DNA of 64,000 nt from Ilex aquifolium (taxonomy: Eukaryota; Streptophyta; Magnoliopsida; Aquifoliales; Aquifoliaceae). A model generated the notes under the pieces. The model was not told the origin of the DNA, searched no databases, and worked only from the letters and a program-made list of their open reading frames with translations. Within the stretch, counting starts at the first letter, position 1; every line of letters starts with the position of its first letter. This document shows, in pieces, positions 20,652 through 32,261 of the stretch. Location: NCBI GenBank assembly GCA_951799425.1, contig OX637399.1, forward strand, positions 33,019,701 through 33,083,700, written 5' to 3'. A program made the position numbers and the translations under genes.

Positions 20652-23257
20652 TGTAAAACCCGAGAAAATTTCAACCTTTGTGAAAAAGGGCAAAACGGTA
20701 AATTGCCACTACAGTACAGGTTGTAAACCTGAATTTTTCTAGAACTCGGATGACGAAACGGACCTCACCGTTGGATTCGTCTCGCGAAATCTAGTTACCA
20801 CGTCAAATTTCGTGGAATTCCTAGATAGTCGGATTTTTCGCGTTTTACGAGACGAACGGGCCCCGGGTGACCCTGTACACGAAATTTTTATAAAGTTTCC
20901 AGGTTTGGGGAAATATTAAACACAAGTTAAAACAAAAATAATTCGAACTTGAACCGGAGCGAAATTTAATCGTTTCGGGATTAAAACGGACCCGGAATTA
21001 AATAGGACGTGTGGCGAATTGTGGGCCAAGTATTCTAAAATATAAATAGGGGGAAAAATTAGATTTTTCCCCATTGTTCAGCCGGTTTCAGCCGATAGAG
21101 AGAAAGAGGGAGAAAAGAGAGAAAAACTCACCTTCTCTCTACGATCTACGGCGCTACGGACCTCGAATCCACGCAAGCCAAGAATTAAAGTCGCTCTACT
21201 CATCGAGGGCTACGCGGCTATACCAAAAAGCGCAAGTTTTACCGAAGATTAAGGTACGGGATTTTCGAGAAGTGAGGGTTTTTGGCTTGAATCGGGTCTT
21301 GGAACTTCCCTTGGTCGTTCCTCACGCTTCAAGAGGTAGGGTTTCTTCCTACTAAGGTTTATTCCAAGCCTATAATGTTTTTATGGAATGGGTAGGATGA
21401 TAACCTATGTGTCTCTTGTCTATTGTTGTGAAATTGGGTGAATTGGGTATTGAAATGGGTAAAGAAAATCCTAACTTGGATGAATATTTAGAAGTTACTA
21501 ATTGTGATTTCTATGAATTGGATATGTGAAATGAACCCAATGTAAATTCATGTGTTATATGAAATTGTGGGCGTGTTATGTGTTTATATATATGCCATGA
21601 AATTTTAGTATGTTGATAACATGCTTGGAATTTGTATTATGGGAATTATATGCTTTTGATATGATTTTGCCATGGAATATGAGAAATGTGTTGAGAATGT
21701 TCATATGTCACTCATATCATATCGAACATTGTATTGGTGTTGCAATGGAGCACCACATTTCATATGCACGGGAACATCGCATTTTAGGAGGTGTGTGTGC
21801 ATGGTTATTTGTCTTCACCACACATGGTGGATGGCGAGTGAGCTCGGGTAATATGGGTCGATGACCTAGACGAGTCGAATGGTTTATATGTTGATAGGGT
21901 TGGGGTAGCAAGAAGGGCTAGAAAATCCCTCGGGTGAGAGACCCGGTGATTGGATACGCACTCCGTTGGTATAAGAGCCCATAAAGTGTGTCGGTGTACG
22001 CGGAACCGTTGGTGGAAGTCCATGAATTCCGTGTAGGTTGGGTGACCTTTGGTGTGAGTCCATGAACATCCACCTCTATAAAGACCCTAGAATGAGATGT
22101 CATTTGATGTGAAACATAAATGACGGATTGGTACACATTGGCACTTGCATGTGTAGAGGAGCCGGGAAGGGCTCGGTTGATGTGCATGAGTGAGTCTCAC
22201 CTCATTTCATAGCATGGCATTACATGTTTTAACATGGAATATATTCTTATTGTGGATTGTTGATTGATAGCATGTAACATTTCATATGCATTTAGGTTGG
22301 GGAATAGCCTCTCTAGGAGATACCCTATTGAGCGTGGCTCACCCTTTATGGGAAAAACATTTCAGGTGTGGGTTTTGCTCCGGCGGATGGCTCATTTGGA
22401 GAGCATCAAGCATGAAGGGGGCCGGCTTGTGGCCTTAGTTTAAGTTTTGTAAAACCTTTAACAAAACTCCATTTTGATGTATATATATTATGGAATGAAT
22501 TGTAATAGAGATAGTATGAGTTGGGTATTATATGGAAAATCTCATTAAACATGTATTGAATGAGTTTGGAGTGTATGGGGTAGCTTTAAGGATGGTTTGG
22601 AGGGGAAAGAAATCCATTTTTATGCTCACAGTCTGAAAACCTACCGGAAGGTGTGTGTCGGTCTTCCGGAAGGTTTTGCTAAAAACCCCAGCTTGCCTTG
22701 TTCACAGCTAATACCTTCCGGAAGGTTTTGCCCACTGGAATGAACCTTTCGGAAGATTTTAGCTACTGGAGTAAAACCTACCGGAAGGACTTGTCTACTG
22801 GAGTGGACCTTCCGGAAGGTTTTGCCTTGGGTTTCTTTTTGACTGCCGAATCCTTCCGGAAGGTTTTGTTTTCTGGAATGAACCTTCCGGAAGGTTTTGG
22901 CTACTGGAATGGACCTTCCGGAAGGTTTTTGCTACTGATGTCGACCTTCCGGAAGTTCTTGAAATTGATCTTTTTCATGTAACAGTTCCTTCAGCGACCT
23001 TCCGGTAGGTGTATGTCGACCTTCCGGAAGGTTTTTCCAAAATTTTGAAATTTTCAAAATGCTTAGCCATGCTTTTGGGCTTTGTTTTCTTTGGTTCCTA
23101 TGACATAAATGGAGGTATAATTGACCTTGTGGATGGTAAATCCGATTAAAAGCATGTGAATGACGTGGTGTTGGGTTATACGACTATCACGAGTATTTCC
23201 GCTGGTTGACGGATGGTCAACGGTCAATAAAGGACACCCGGAAATTGGGGTGTCACA
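20652..23257 (+). repeat. LTR 2 (internal)
   Basis: 2,606 bp. Near its 5' end it carries the LTR 4 alleles (GACGAAACG, GACCTCACC, TTCCTAGAT, TTGTCTATT, AAAGAAAAT), but at its extreme 3' end the LTR 1 allele (CCCGGAAATT). A private A is seen in ATTCTTATTG. Confidence 0.92.
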
Positions 23258-23260
23258 GCT

Positions 23261-23272
23261 TTGTATCAGAGC
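23261..23272 (+). other. Primer binding site, copy 2 (one mismatch)
   Basis: TTGTATCAGAGC, same G to T change as copy 1. Confidence 0.8.
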
Positions 23273-23613
23273 ATAGGTATGCGATTTACCTAGGGCTTGA
23301 TGGGGCATGGGTTTAGACCATTGCATTCATTGTACATTACATGTTATGTGCTTAAATTGCTACATGTTATGTGATATGTGGTATGTGTATTATATGCATG
23401 GTAAAATGTGTATGGAAATGGACACACTAGGGTTAGAGAACTTAACCTTGGGAGTGGGAAAGCAAATGAACGGGAAGGTTCAAAGCGTAAGGGTCCACTA
23501 TTGGAGGCATACGCTCTACTAGTGAGACAATGAGAAAGATTTGAGCGTTTTAACTTTGATCCCTATCTAGGGATACTAAGTTGTTGTGCCATTGCCATTT
23601 GACTTGTGTGTAG

Positions 23614-24618
23614 ATGGCAAGTGGAAGAAGAGGACGTCGAGGCGGTGGGCGGAACAATAACCAACCACCACCGGTCTTCGATCAACGAGCGTTTACGGAA
23701 ACCATGGGCCTGATGGCGGCTACTGTTGCACAAGCTAGTGCAAATGCCGGACATGGAGGCGCGAGTAACCTCCAACAGTTTAAAGCACACAAACCTCCAG
23801 TCTTCATGGGAGGGGCGGACCCGATGGTGGCCGACCATTGGTTCCGGCAAGTCAACAAGATCTTAGGGGCGATGGAGGTCACCTCAGACGCTACTAAGAT
23901 AAGGCTAGCTGCATTCCAGCTAGAAGGAGAAGCCCAATTGTGGTGGGATTGGGTGACGGCCTCGAAGAACTTAGAGGCCATGACATGGGGAGAGTTCAAG
24001 GAGCTCTTCATGGGTAAATATTTCCCAACGGCCGTTCGACATGCAAAGGCCCGCGAGTTTCTAGATTTGAAGCAAGGGTCAATGACAGTGATGGAGTATG
24101 TGGCTAAGTTCACCGAATTAGCCCGATTTGCTGATGATTACGTGGCCACGGATATGGCCAAGGTAAGAAGGTTTGAGGATGGGTTGAAGCTATCCATCCG
24201 GGGAAAGATTGTGGGCCTCCGCCTGCAAGACTTGGACTCTATGGTCGAGACAGCTATGGCCATTGAGAGGGAGGTGGACGATGCTCGAAGCATCCGTGAG
24301 GCGGGTGCTAAGGATAAGAAGAAGGAGGGTCAATCCTCTTCTTCTAGTTCGGGGAAGAAACAGAGGACCTCTGCTCCTCAAGGACAGGGCCGCGGCTATC
24401 AAGGCCAAGGCCAAGGTCAGCTTTCCCAAGGCGGGAGAAACTTCAGGACTACCTACCAGGCGGGCCAGAAGACATGTTTCCATTGCCACCAACCGGGGCA
24501 TATGAAGCGGGATTGTCCGCAGAGGCAAGGATCCCAGAGCTATGGGACACCTCAGTCCCAGTCATCAGTGGGGCAGTCGCAGACACGCCTTGTTCCTCCC
24601 TACCCCACCACGGGCTAG
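23614..24618 (+). CDS. Chromovirus gag, copy 2
   Basis: 334 residues, identical in sequence to copy 1, with the same CCHC knuckle and the same terminal UAG (24616-24618) followed by an open in-frame continuation. Confidence 0.9.
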   Translation: MASGRRGRRGGGRNNNQPPPVFDQRAFTETMGLMAATVAQASANAGHGGASNLQQFKAHKPPVFMGGADPMVADHWFRQVNKILGAMEVTSDATKIRLAAFQLEGEAQLWWDWVTASKNLEAMTWGEFKELFMGKYFPTAVRHAKAREFLDLKQGSMTVMEYVAKFTELARFADDYVATDMAKVRRFEDGLKLSIRGKIVGLRLQDLDSMVETAMAIEREVDDARSIREAGAKDKKKEGQSSSSSSGKKQRTSAPQGQGRGYQGQGQGQLSQGGRNFRTTYQAGQKTCFHCHQPGHMKRDCPQRQGSQSYGTPQSQSSVGQSQTRLVPPYPTTG

Positions 24619-27006
24619 GGAAACCAGTATCAGTTCCAGGGCGCTACTCAGGCCCCTACCACCTTTCGAGCGGGGACTCCGCAGTCGGGCCAGATGGGCC
24701 AAGGCATGGGTCGAGGCCGAGGACAGGGCATGCAGGCCGGGACTTCGGGGACCCAGGGGCGTGTCTACGCCATTACACCTCAGGCTGAGCCAGTGGACCA
24801 GTCAGTCATTCAGGGTACATTTCTACTTTCTCGCCTATGGACTAAAGTGTTATTTGATTCTGGTGCATCACATTCATTCATTTATGCATCATGTGTGAGG
24901 GATTTGGGCTTAGAGGTTGATACCTTGGAGGAGCCGTTATATGTGAATTCACCCCTAGGAGCTAGGGTGTGTGTGAATCAGATATGTCGGGGTTGTGAGC
25001 TAGAGATCTCGGGGATTCTACTCACCGTGGACCTTAGGGTTATGGACATGTCGGAATTCGATGTCATCCTTGGGATGGACTGGTTGGCGGCGTATCGGGT
25101 CGTTATTGATTGTGACAGGAAGAGGGTCACCGCCTATACACCGGACTGTGTTTGTTTCAAGTTTCAGGGGGAAAAGCATGATGCTCTACCTCAAGTCGTG
25201 TATGATTCACGATGGCATGGGAAGTTGATGGGTTGGCTTGCGAGCCTTACTCTGGAGGACGAGGCGAGACAAGAATTGGGTCTACCTCGGGTGGTGTGTG
25301 AATATGAGGACGTTTTTCCGGACGAGTTACCGGGATTACCTCCCCATAGGAATGTGGACTTTAGCATTGAGTTGCATCCGGGAACTTCGCCCATTTCTAT
25401 GACTCCACATAGGATGGCGCCAGCTGAGTTGCAAGAACTCAAGGTCCAATTGCAAGAATTATTGGACAAGGGCTTTATTAGACCGAGTACCTCACCTTGG
25501 GGCGCTCCGGTGCTGTTTGCCAAGAAGAAGGATAAGACCCTTCGATTGTGTATAGACTATCGGCAGTTGAACCGGGTCACCATCAAGAATAGGTACCATT
25601 TGCCGAGGATCGATGATCTGTTTGATCAGCTGAGGGGAGCGCGGGTCTATTCAAAAATAGATCTCCGCACGGGCTACCATCAGTTGAGGATTAGGGAGTC
25701 AGATATCCCTAAGACGGCGTTCAGAACGCGGTACGGGCATTTCGAGTTCACGGTGATGCCATTTGGGTTGACTAATGCCCCGGCGGCATTTATGGATCTC
25801 ATGCATAGGGTGTTCCAGCCCTATTTAGATCAGTTTGTCGTAGTGTTTGTTGATGACATCCTGATCTACTCCAAGACAGAGGAGGAGCATGAGGGTCACT
25901 TAAGGATTGTTCTCCAGACCTTGAGGGACCACCAGTTGTACGCCAAGTTCAGCAAGTGTGAATTTTGGCTTACGGAGGTGAAATTTTTGGGACACGTGGT
26001 GTCGGCTTCGGGGGTATCAGTTGATCCGGAGAAAGTCGAGGCAGTTATGAGCTGGGAGAGGCCAAGGTCAGTCTTCGAGATACGTAGTTTCTTGGGATTG
26101 GCAGGGTATTACCGGAGGTTCATCGAGGACTTCTCCCGACTAGCCGCACCTATGACTAGATTGACCCGGAAGGAGGTCAAGTTCGAGTGGAATGATTCGT
26201 GTGAGAAGGCATTCCAAGAACTGAAGAGGAGACTCACTTCAGCTCCTATCTTGATTGTTCCAGAGAGGGGGCAAAACTACACGATATATTGCGATGCCTC
26301 CAAGGACGGACTGGGTTGTGTCTTGATGCAGTCCGGGAGAGTGGTGGCTTATGGTTCTCGACAGTTGAAGAATCACGAGCAGAATTACCCTACGCATGAT
26401 ATGGAGTTGGCGGCCGTTGTCTTTGCCTTAAAGGCTTGGCGCCACTATTTGTATGGTGAACGATTTGAAGTGTTTTCGGACCACAAAAGTCTGAAGTACA
26501 TCTTCACTCAACGGGACCTCAACATGAGGCAGCGTAGGTGGATGGAGTACCTAGAAGACTATGACTTCACTTTGCATTACCACCCTGGTAAGGCAAATGT
26601 GGTGGCTGACGCACTTAGTCGGAAGTCACGGGGTGTCTTAGCTAGTGTGGCTTCCCGGGAGTGGCGGATGCTTGAGGCCGTGGGCCAATTTGGGCTGCAT
26701 TATCGGGGTCGGACTCAGGGTGTTTTAGGGAGTTTGGTGGCTACGCCTTCCCTACTGAGCAGAGTGATTGAGTCACAGAGACAGGACTCAGAGTTATCAT
26801 CCATCAGGGACCGAGTGCAGGCGGGTACTGGTGACGAGGGCTGGGCCATTCACTCGGATGACAGTCTTCGGTTTAGGGGAAGGGTAGTGGTTCCCCAGTC
26901 GGCGGAGCTGAGAGAGGAGATCCTCAGGGAGTTCCATTGCTCTCGTTTTGCGGTGCACCCAGGCGGCACTAAAATGTATCATGATCTTCGTCGCCAGTAT
27001 TACTAG
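24619..27006 (+). CDS. Chromovirus protease-RT-RNase H segment, copy 2
   Basis: First internal ATG at 24694. All protease, RT and RNase H motifs listed for copy 1 are present. It differs from copies 1 and 3 at two residues: Ser to Tyr in SFIYASC near the protease active site, and Asn to Asp in VVIDCD. Ends at the same UAG (27004-27006). Confidence 0.9.
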   Translation, partial: GNQYQFQGATQAPTTFRAGTPQSGQMGQGMGRGRGQGMQAGTSGTQGRVYAITPQAEPVDQSVIQGTFLLSRLWTKVLFDSGASHSFIYASCVRDLGLEVDTLEEPLYVNSPLGARVCVNQICRGCELEISGILLTVDLRVMDMSEFDVILGMDWLAAYRVVIDCDRKRVTAYTPDCVCFKFQGEKHDALPQVVYDSRWHGKLMGWLASLTLEDEARQELGLPRVVCEYEDVFPDELPGLPPHRNVDFSIELHPGTSPISMTPHRMAPAELQELKVQLQELLDKGFIRPSTSPWGAPVLFAKKKDKTLRLCIDYRQLNRVTIKNRYHLPRIDDLFDQLRGARVYSKIDLRTGYHQLRIRESDIPKTAFRTRYGHFEFTVMPFGLTNAPAAFMDLMHRVFQPYLDQFVVVFVDDILIYSKTEEEHEGHLRIVLQTLRDHQLYAKFSKCEFWLTEVKFLGHVVSASGVSVDPEKVEAVMSWERPRSVFEIRSFLGLAGYYRRFIEDFSRLAAPMTRLTRKEVKFEWNDSCEKAFQELKRRLTSAPILIVPERGQNYTIYCDASKDGLGCVLMQSGRVVAYGSRQLKNHEQNYPTHDMELAAVVFALKAWRHYLYGERFEVFSDHKSLKYIFTQRDLNMRQRRWMEYLEDYDFTLHYHPGKANVVADALSRKSRGVLASVASREWRMLEAVGQFGLHYRGRTQGVLGSLVATPSLLSRVIESQRQDSELSSIRDRVQAGTGDEGWAIHSDDSLRFRGRVVVPQSAELREEILREFHCSRFAVHPGGTKMYHDLRRQYY

Positions 27007-28200
27007 AGCGGAATGAAGAGGCAAATTGGCGACTTTGTCAGTAGATGCCTCACATGTCAGCAGATTAAAGCCGAGCACCAGAGGCCAGCAGGGTTGCTCC
27101 AGCCCATGGAAGTGGCTGAGTGGAAGTGGGAGCACATCACAATGGACTTTGTGACCCACTTGCCACGGACATCACGGGGACATGATGCGGTGTGGGTGAT
27201 AGTGGACCGGCTTACGAAGTCGGCACACTTTTTGGCGGTGCGGATGACCTTCACTCTGGAGGAATTCTGCAGGTTGTACATAAGGGAGATAGTCCGGTTG
27301 CATGGGGTACCCGTATCTATAGTATCGGATCGGGATCCCAGGTTTACGGCTCACTTTTGGGAGAGTTTCCAGCGAGCCATGGGGACTCAGTTGAGGATGA
27401 GCACAGCCTACCATCCCCAAACGGACGGTCAGTCGGAGAGGACCATCCAGACATTAGAGGACATGCTACGGGCATGCGTCCTAGATCTCAAGAGTAGCTG
27501 GGAAGAGCATTTGCCCTTAGTGGAATTCGCCTACAATAACAGTTATCAGGCGAGCATACGGATGGCACCCTATGAGGCGCTTTATGGGAGGCCTTGTCGT
27601 TCTCCGGTTTGTTGGACTGAAGTTGGGGAAAGACCCTCTACGGGTCCAGACTTGATTAGAGACACCTCGGAGAAGGTGAACCTGATAAGGAAGCGTCTTC
27701 TCACGGCTCAGAGCCGGCAGAAGAGTTACGCCGATAGGCGGCGGCGGCCTCTGGAATTTGAGGTGGGAGACCACGTCTTCTTGAAGGTGATGCCTAAGAG
27801 AGGGGTGATCAGATTCGGCAAGCGGGGAAAACTGTCGCCGAGGTATATTGGGCCCTTTGAGGTGCTTGAGAGAGTTGGCACTGTGGCTTACAGATTGGCG
27901 TTACCGCCAACTTTATCGGGTGTTCACGCCGTATTCCATGTCTCCATGCTCCGGAAGTATACTCCAGATCCGACGCATGTTGTGGATTGGGGCGAGCTCA
28001 TAGTTGATGCGGATGGGACCTTCGAGGAGGGACCAGTGCGTGTCATGGATAGCCGAGAGCAAGTTTTGCGAGGCAAGACCGTGAGGCTAGTGAAGGTGTT
28101 GTGGCAGCACCGAGGAGTGGAGGAGGCAACATGGGAGCGTGAGGACACCATACGTGCCAACTATCCTTTCTTATTTGAGGATGAAGGTACATTCTTATAG
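27007..28200 (+). CDS. Chromovirus integrase, copy 2
   Basis: First ATG at 27013. Same DDE core and chromodomain-like tail as copy 1; one private change near the C-terminus (FEDEGTFL where copies 1 and 3 have FEDGGTFL). Confidence 0.9.
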   Translation, partial: SGMKRQIGDFVSRCLTCQQIKAEHQRPAGLLQPMEVAEWKWEHITMDFVTHLPRTSRGHDAVWVIVDRLTKSAHFLAVRMTFTLEEFCRLYIREIVRLHGVPVSIVSDRDPRFTAHFWESFQRAMGTQLRMSTAYHPQTDGQSERTIQTLEDMLRACVLDLKSSWEEHLPLVEFAYNNSYQASIRMAPYEALYGRPCRSPVCWTEVGERPSTGPDLIRDTSEKVNLIRKRLLTAQSRQKSYADRRRRPLEFEVGDHVFLKVMPKRGVIRFGKRGKLSPRYIGPFEVLERVGTVAYRLALPPTLSGVHAVFHVSMLRKYTPDPTHVVDWGELIVDADGTFEEGPVRVMDSREQVLRGKTVRLVKVLWQHRGVEEATWEREDTIRANYPFLFEDEGTFL

Positions 28201-28294
28201 TCATTTAGTATTATATGACTGTTGCATATGCGTGTAATTGTGTGTGCATGAGTGTGTGAATTTCGGGGACGAAATTCTTTTAAGGGGGGAAGAA

Positions 28295-30900
28295 TGTAAA
28301 ACCCGAGAAAATTTCAACCTTTGTGAAAAAGGGCAAAACGGTAAATTGCCACTACAGTACAGGTTGTAAACCTGAATTTTTCTAGAACTCGGATGACGAA
28401 ACGGACCTCACCGTTGGATTCGTCTCGCGAAATCTAGTTACCACGTCAAATTTCGTGGAATTCCTAGATAGTCGGATTTTTCGCGTTTTACGAGACGAAC
28501 GGGCCCCGGGTGACCCTGTACACGAAATTTTTATAAAGTTTCCAGGTTTGGGGAAATATTAAACACAAGTTAAAACAAAAATAATTCGAACTTGAACCGG
28601 AGCGAAATTTAATCGTTTCGGGATTAAAACGGACCCGGAATTAAATAGGACGTGTGGCGAATTGTGGGCCAAGTATTCTAAAATATAAATAGGGGGAAAA
28701 ATTAGATTTTTCCCCATTGTTCAGCCGGTTTCAGCCGATAGAGAGAAAGAGGGAGAAAAGAGAGAAAAACTCACCTTCTCTCTACGATCTACGGCGCTAC
28801 GGACCTCGAATCCACGCAAGCCAAGAATTAAAGTCGCTCTACTCATCGAGGGCTACGCGGCTATACCAAAAAGCGCAAGTTTTACCGAAGATTAAGGTAC
28901 GGGATTTTCGAGAAGTGAGGGTTTTTGGCTTGAATCGGGTCTTGGAACTTCCCTTGGTCGTTCCTCACGCTTCAAGAGGTAGGGTTTCTTCCTACTAAGG
29001 TTTATTCCAAGCCTATAATGTTTTTATGGAATGGGTAGGATGATAGCCTATGTGTCTCTTGTCTATTGTTGTGAAATTGGGTGAATTGGGTATTGAAATG
29101 GGTAAAGAAAATCCTAACTTGGATGAATATTTAGAAGTTACTAATTGTGATTTCTATGAATTGGATATGTGAAATGAACCCAATGTAAATTCATGTGTTA
29201 TATGAAATTGTGGGCGTGTTATGTGTTTATATATATGCCATGAAATTTTAGTATGTTGATAACATGCTTGGAATTTGTATTATGGGAATTATATGCTTTT
29301 GATATGATTTTGCCATGGAATATGAGAAATGTGTTGAGAATGTTCATATGTCACTCATATCATATCGAACATTGTATTGGTGTTGCAATGGAGCACCACA
29401 TTTCATATGCACGGGAACATCGCATTTTAGGAGGTGTGTGTGCATGGTTATTTGTCTTCACCACACATGGTGGATGGCGAGTGAGCTCGGGTAATATGGG
29501 TCGATGACCTAGACGAGTCGAATGGTTTATATGTTGATAGGGTTGGGGTAGCAAGAAGGGCTAGAAAATCCCTCGGGTGAGAGACCCGGTGATTGGATAC
29601 GCACTCCGTTGGTATAAGAGCCCATAAAGTGTGTCGGTGTACGCGGAACCGTTGGTGGAAGTCCATGAATTCCGTGTAGGTTGGGTGACCTTTGGTGTGA
29701 GTCCATGAACATCCACCTCTATAAAGACCCTAGAATGAGATGTCATTTGATGTGAAACATAAATGACGGATTGGTACACATTGGCACTTGCATGTGTAGA
29801 GGAGCCGGGAAGGGCTCGGTTGATGTGCATGAGTGAGTCTCACCTCATTTCATAGCATGGCATTACATGTTTTAACATGGAATATATTCTTGTTGTGGAT
29901 TGTTGATTGATAGCATGTAACATTTCATATGCATTTAGGTTGGGGAATAGCCTCTCTAGGAGATACCCTATTGAGCGTGGCTCACCCTTTATGGGAAAAA
30001 CATTTCAGGTGTGGGTTTTGCTCCGGCGGATGGCTCATTTGGAGAGCATCAAGCATGAAGGGGGCCGGCTTGTGGCCTTAGTTTAAGTTTTGTAAAACCT
30101 TTAACAAAACTCCATTTTGATGTATATATATTATGGAATGAATTGTAATAGAGATAGTATGAGTTGGGTATTATATGGAAAATCTCATTAAACATGTATT
30201 GAATGAGTTTGGAGTGTATGGGGTAGCTTTAAGGATGGTTTGGAGGGGAAAGAAATCCATTTTTATGCTCACAGTCTGAAAACCTACCGGAAGGTGTGTG
30301 TCGGTCTTCCGGAAGGTTTTGCTAAAAACCCCAGCTTGCCTTGTTCACAGCTAATACCTTCCGGAAGGTTTTGCCCACTGGAATGAACCTTTCGGAAGAT
30401 TTTAGCTACTGGAGTAAAACCTACCGGAAGGACTTGTCTACTGGAGTGGACCTTCCGGAAGGTTTTGCCTTGGGTTTCTTTTTGACTGCCGAATCCTTCC
30501 GGAAGGTTTTGTTTTCTGGAATGAACCTTCCGGAAGGTTTTGGCTACTGGAATGGACCTTCCGGAAGGTTTTTGCTACTGATGTCGACCTTCCGGAAGTT
30601 CTTGAAATTGATCTTTTTCATGTAACAGTTCCTTCAGCGACCTTCCGGTAGGTGTATGTCGACCTTCCGGAAGGTTTTTCCAAAATTTTGAAATTTTCAA
30701 AATGCTTAGCCATGCTTTTGGGCTTTGTTTTCTTTGGTTCCTATGACATAAATGGAGGTATAATTGACCTTGTGGATGGTAAATCCGATTAAAAGCATGT
30801 GAATGACGTGGTGTTGGGTTATACGACTATCACGAGTATTTCCGCTGGTTGACGGATGGTCAACGGTCAATAAAGGACACCCGGAAATTGGGGTGTCACA
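28295..30900 (+). repeat. LTR 3 (internal)
   Basis: 2,606 bp. Like LTR 2 it combines LTR 4 alleles at the 5' side (including GATAGCC, shared with LTR 4 only) with the LTR 1 allele CCCGGAAATT at the 3' end. Confidence 0.92.
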
Positions 30901-30903
30901 GCT

Positions 30904-30915
30904 TGGTATCAGAGC
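30904..30915 (+). other. Primer binding site, copy 3 (canonical)
   Basis: TGGTATCAGAGC, a perfect match to the initiator tRNA-Met 3' end, unlike copies 1 and 2. Confidence 0.85.
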
Positions 30916-31256
30916 ATAGGTATGCGATTTACCTAGGGCTTGATGGGGCATGGGTTTAGACCATTGCATTCATTGTACATTACATGTTATGTGCTTAAAT
31001 TGCTACATGTTATGTGATATGTGGTATGTGTATTATATGCATGGTAAAATGTGTATGGAAATGGACACACTAGGGTTAGAGAACTTAACCTTGGGAGTGG
31101 GAAAGCAAATGAACGGGAAGGTTCAAAGCGTAAGGGTCCACTATTGGAGGCATACGCTCTACTAGTGAGACAATGAGAAAGATTTGAGCGTTTTAACTTT
31201 GATCCCTATCTAGGGATACTAAGTTGTTGTGCCATTGCCATTTGACTTGTGTGTAG

Positions 31257-32261
31257 ATGGCAAGTGGAAGAAGAGGACGTCGAGGCGGTGGGCGGAACAA
31301 TAACCAACCACCACCGGTCTTCGATCAACGAGCGTTTACGGAAACCATGGGCCTGATGGCGGCTACTGTTGCACAAGCTAGTGCAAATGCCGGACATGGA
31401 GGCGCGAGTAACCTCCAACAGTTTAAAGCACACAAACCTCCAGTCTTCATGGGAGGGGCGGACCCGATGGTGGCCGACCATTGGTTCCGGCAAGTCAACA
31501 AGATCTTAGGGGCGATGGAGGTCACCTCAGACGCTACTAAGATAAGGCTAGCTGCATTCCAGCTAGAAGGAGAAGCCCAATTGTGGTGGGATTGGGTGAC
31601 GGCCTCGAAGAACTTAGAGGCCATGACATGGGGAGAGTTCAAGGAGCTCTTCATGGGTAAATATTTCCCAACGGCCGTTCGACATGCAAAGGCCCGCGAG
31701 TTTCTAGATTTGAAGCAAGGGTCAATGACAGTGATGGAGTATGTGGCTAAGTTCACCGAATTAGCCCGATTTGCTGATGATTACGTGGCCACGGATATGG
31801 CCAAGGTAAGAAGGTTTGAGGATGGGTTGAAGCTATCCATCCGGGGAAAGATTGTGGGCCTCCGCCTGCAAGACTTGGACTCTATGGTCGAGACAGCTAT
31901 GGCCATTGAGAGGGAGGTGGACGATGCTCGAAGCATCCGTGAGGCGGGTGCTAAGGATAAGAAGAAGGAGGGTCAATCCTCTTCTTCTAGTTCGGGGAAG
32001 AAACAGAGGACCTCTGCTCCTCAAGGACAGGGCCGCGGCTATCAAGGCCAAGGCCAAGGTCAGCTTTCCCAAGGCGGGAGAAACTTCAGGACTACCTACC
32101 AGGCGGGCCAGAAGACATGTTTCCATTGCCACCAACCGGGGCATATGAAGCGGGATTGTCCGCAGAGGCAAGGATCCCAGAGCTATGGGACACCTCAGTC
32201 CCAGTCATCAGTGGGGCAGTCGCAGACACGCCTTGTTCCTCCCTACCCCACCACGGGCTAG
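31257..32261 (+). CDS. Chromovirus gag, copy 3
   Basis: 334 residues, same as copies 1 and 2. Terminal UAG at 32259-32261. Confidence 0.9.
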   Translation: MASGRRGRRGGGRNNNQPPPVFDQRAFTETMGLMAATVAQASANAGHGGASNLQQFKAHKPPVFMGGADPMVADHWFRQVNKILGAMEVTSDATKIRLAAFQLEGEAQLWWDWVTASKNLEAMTWGEFKELFMGKYFPTAVRHAKAREFLDLKQGSMTVMEYVAKFTELARFADDYVATDMAKVRRFEDGLKLSIRGKIVGLRLQDLDSMVETAMAIEREVDDARSIREAGAKDKKKEGQSSSSSSGKKQRTSAPQGQGRGYQGQGQGQLSQGGRNFRTTYQAGQKTCFHCHQPGHMKRDCPQRQGSQSYGTPQSQSSVGQSQTRLVPPYPTTG

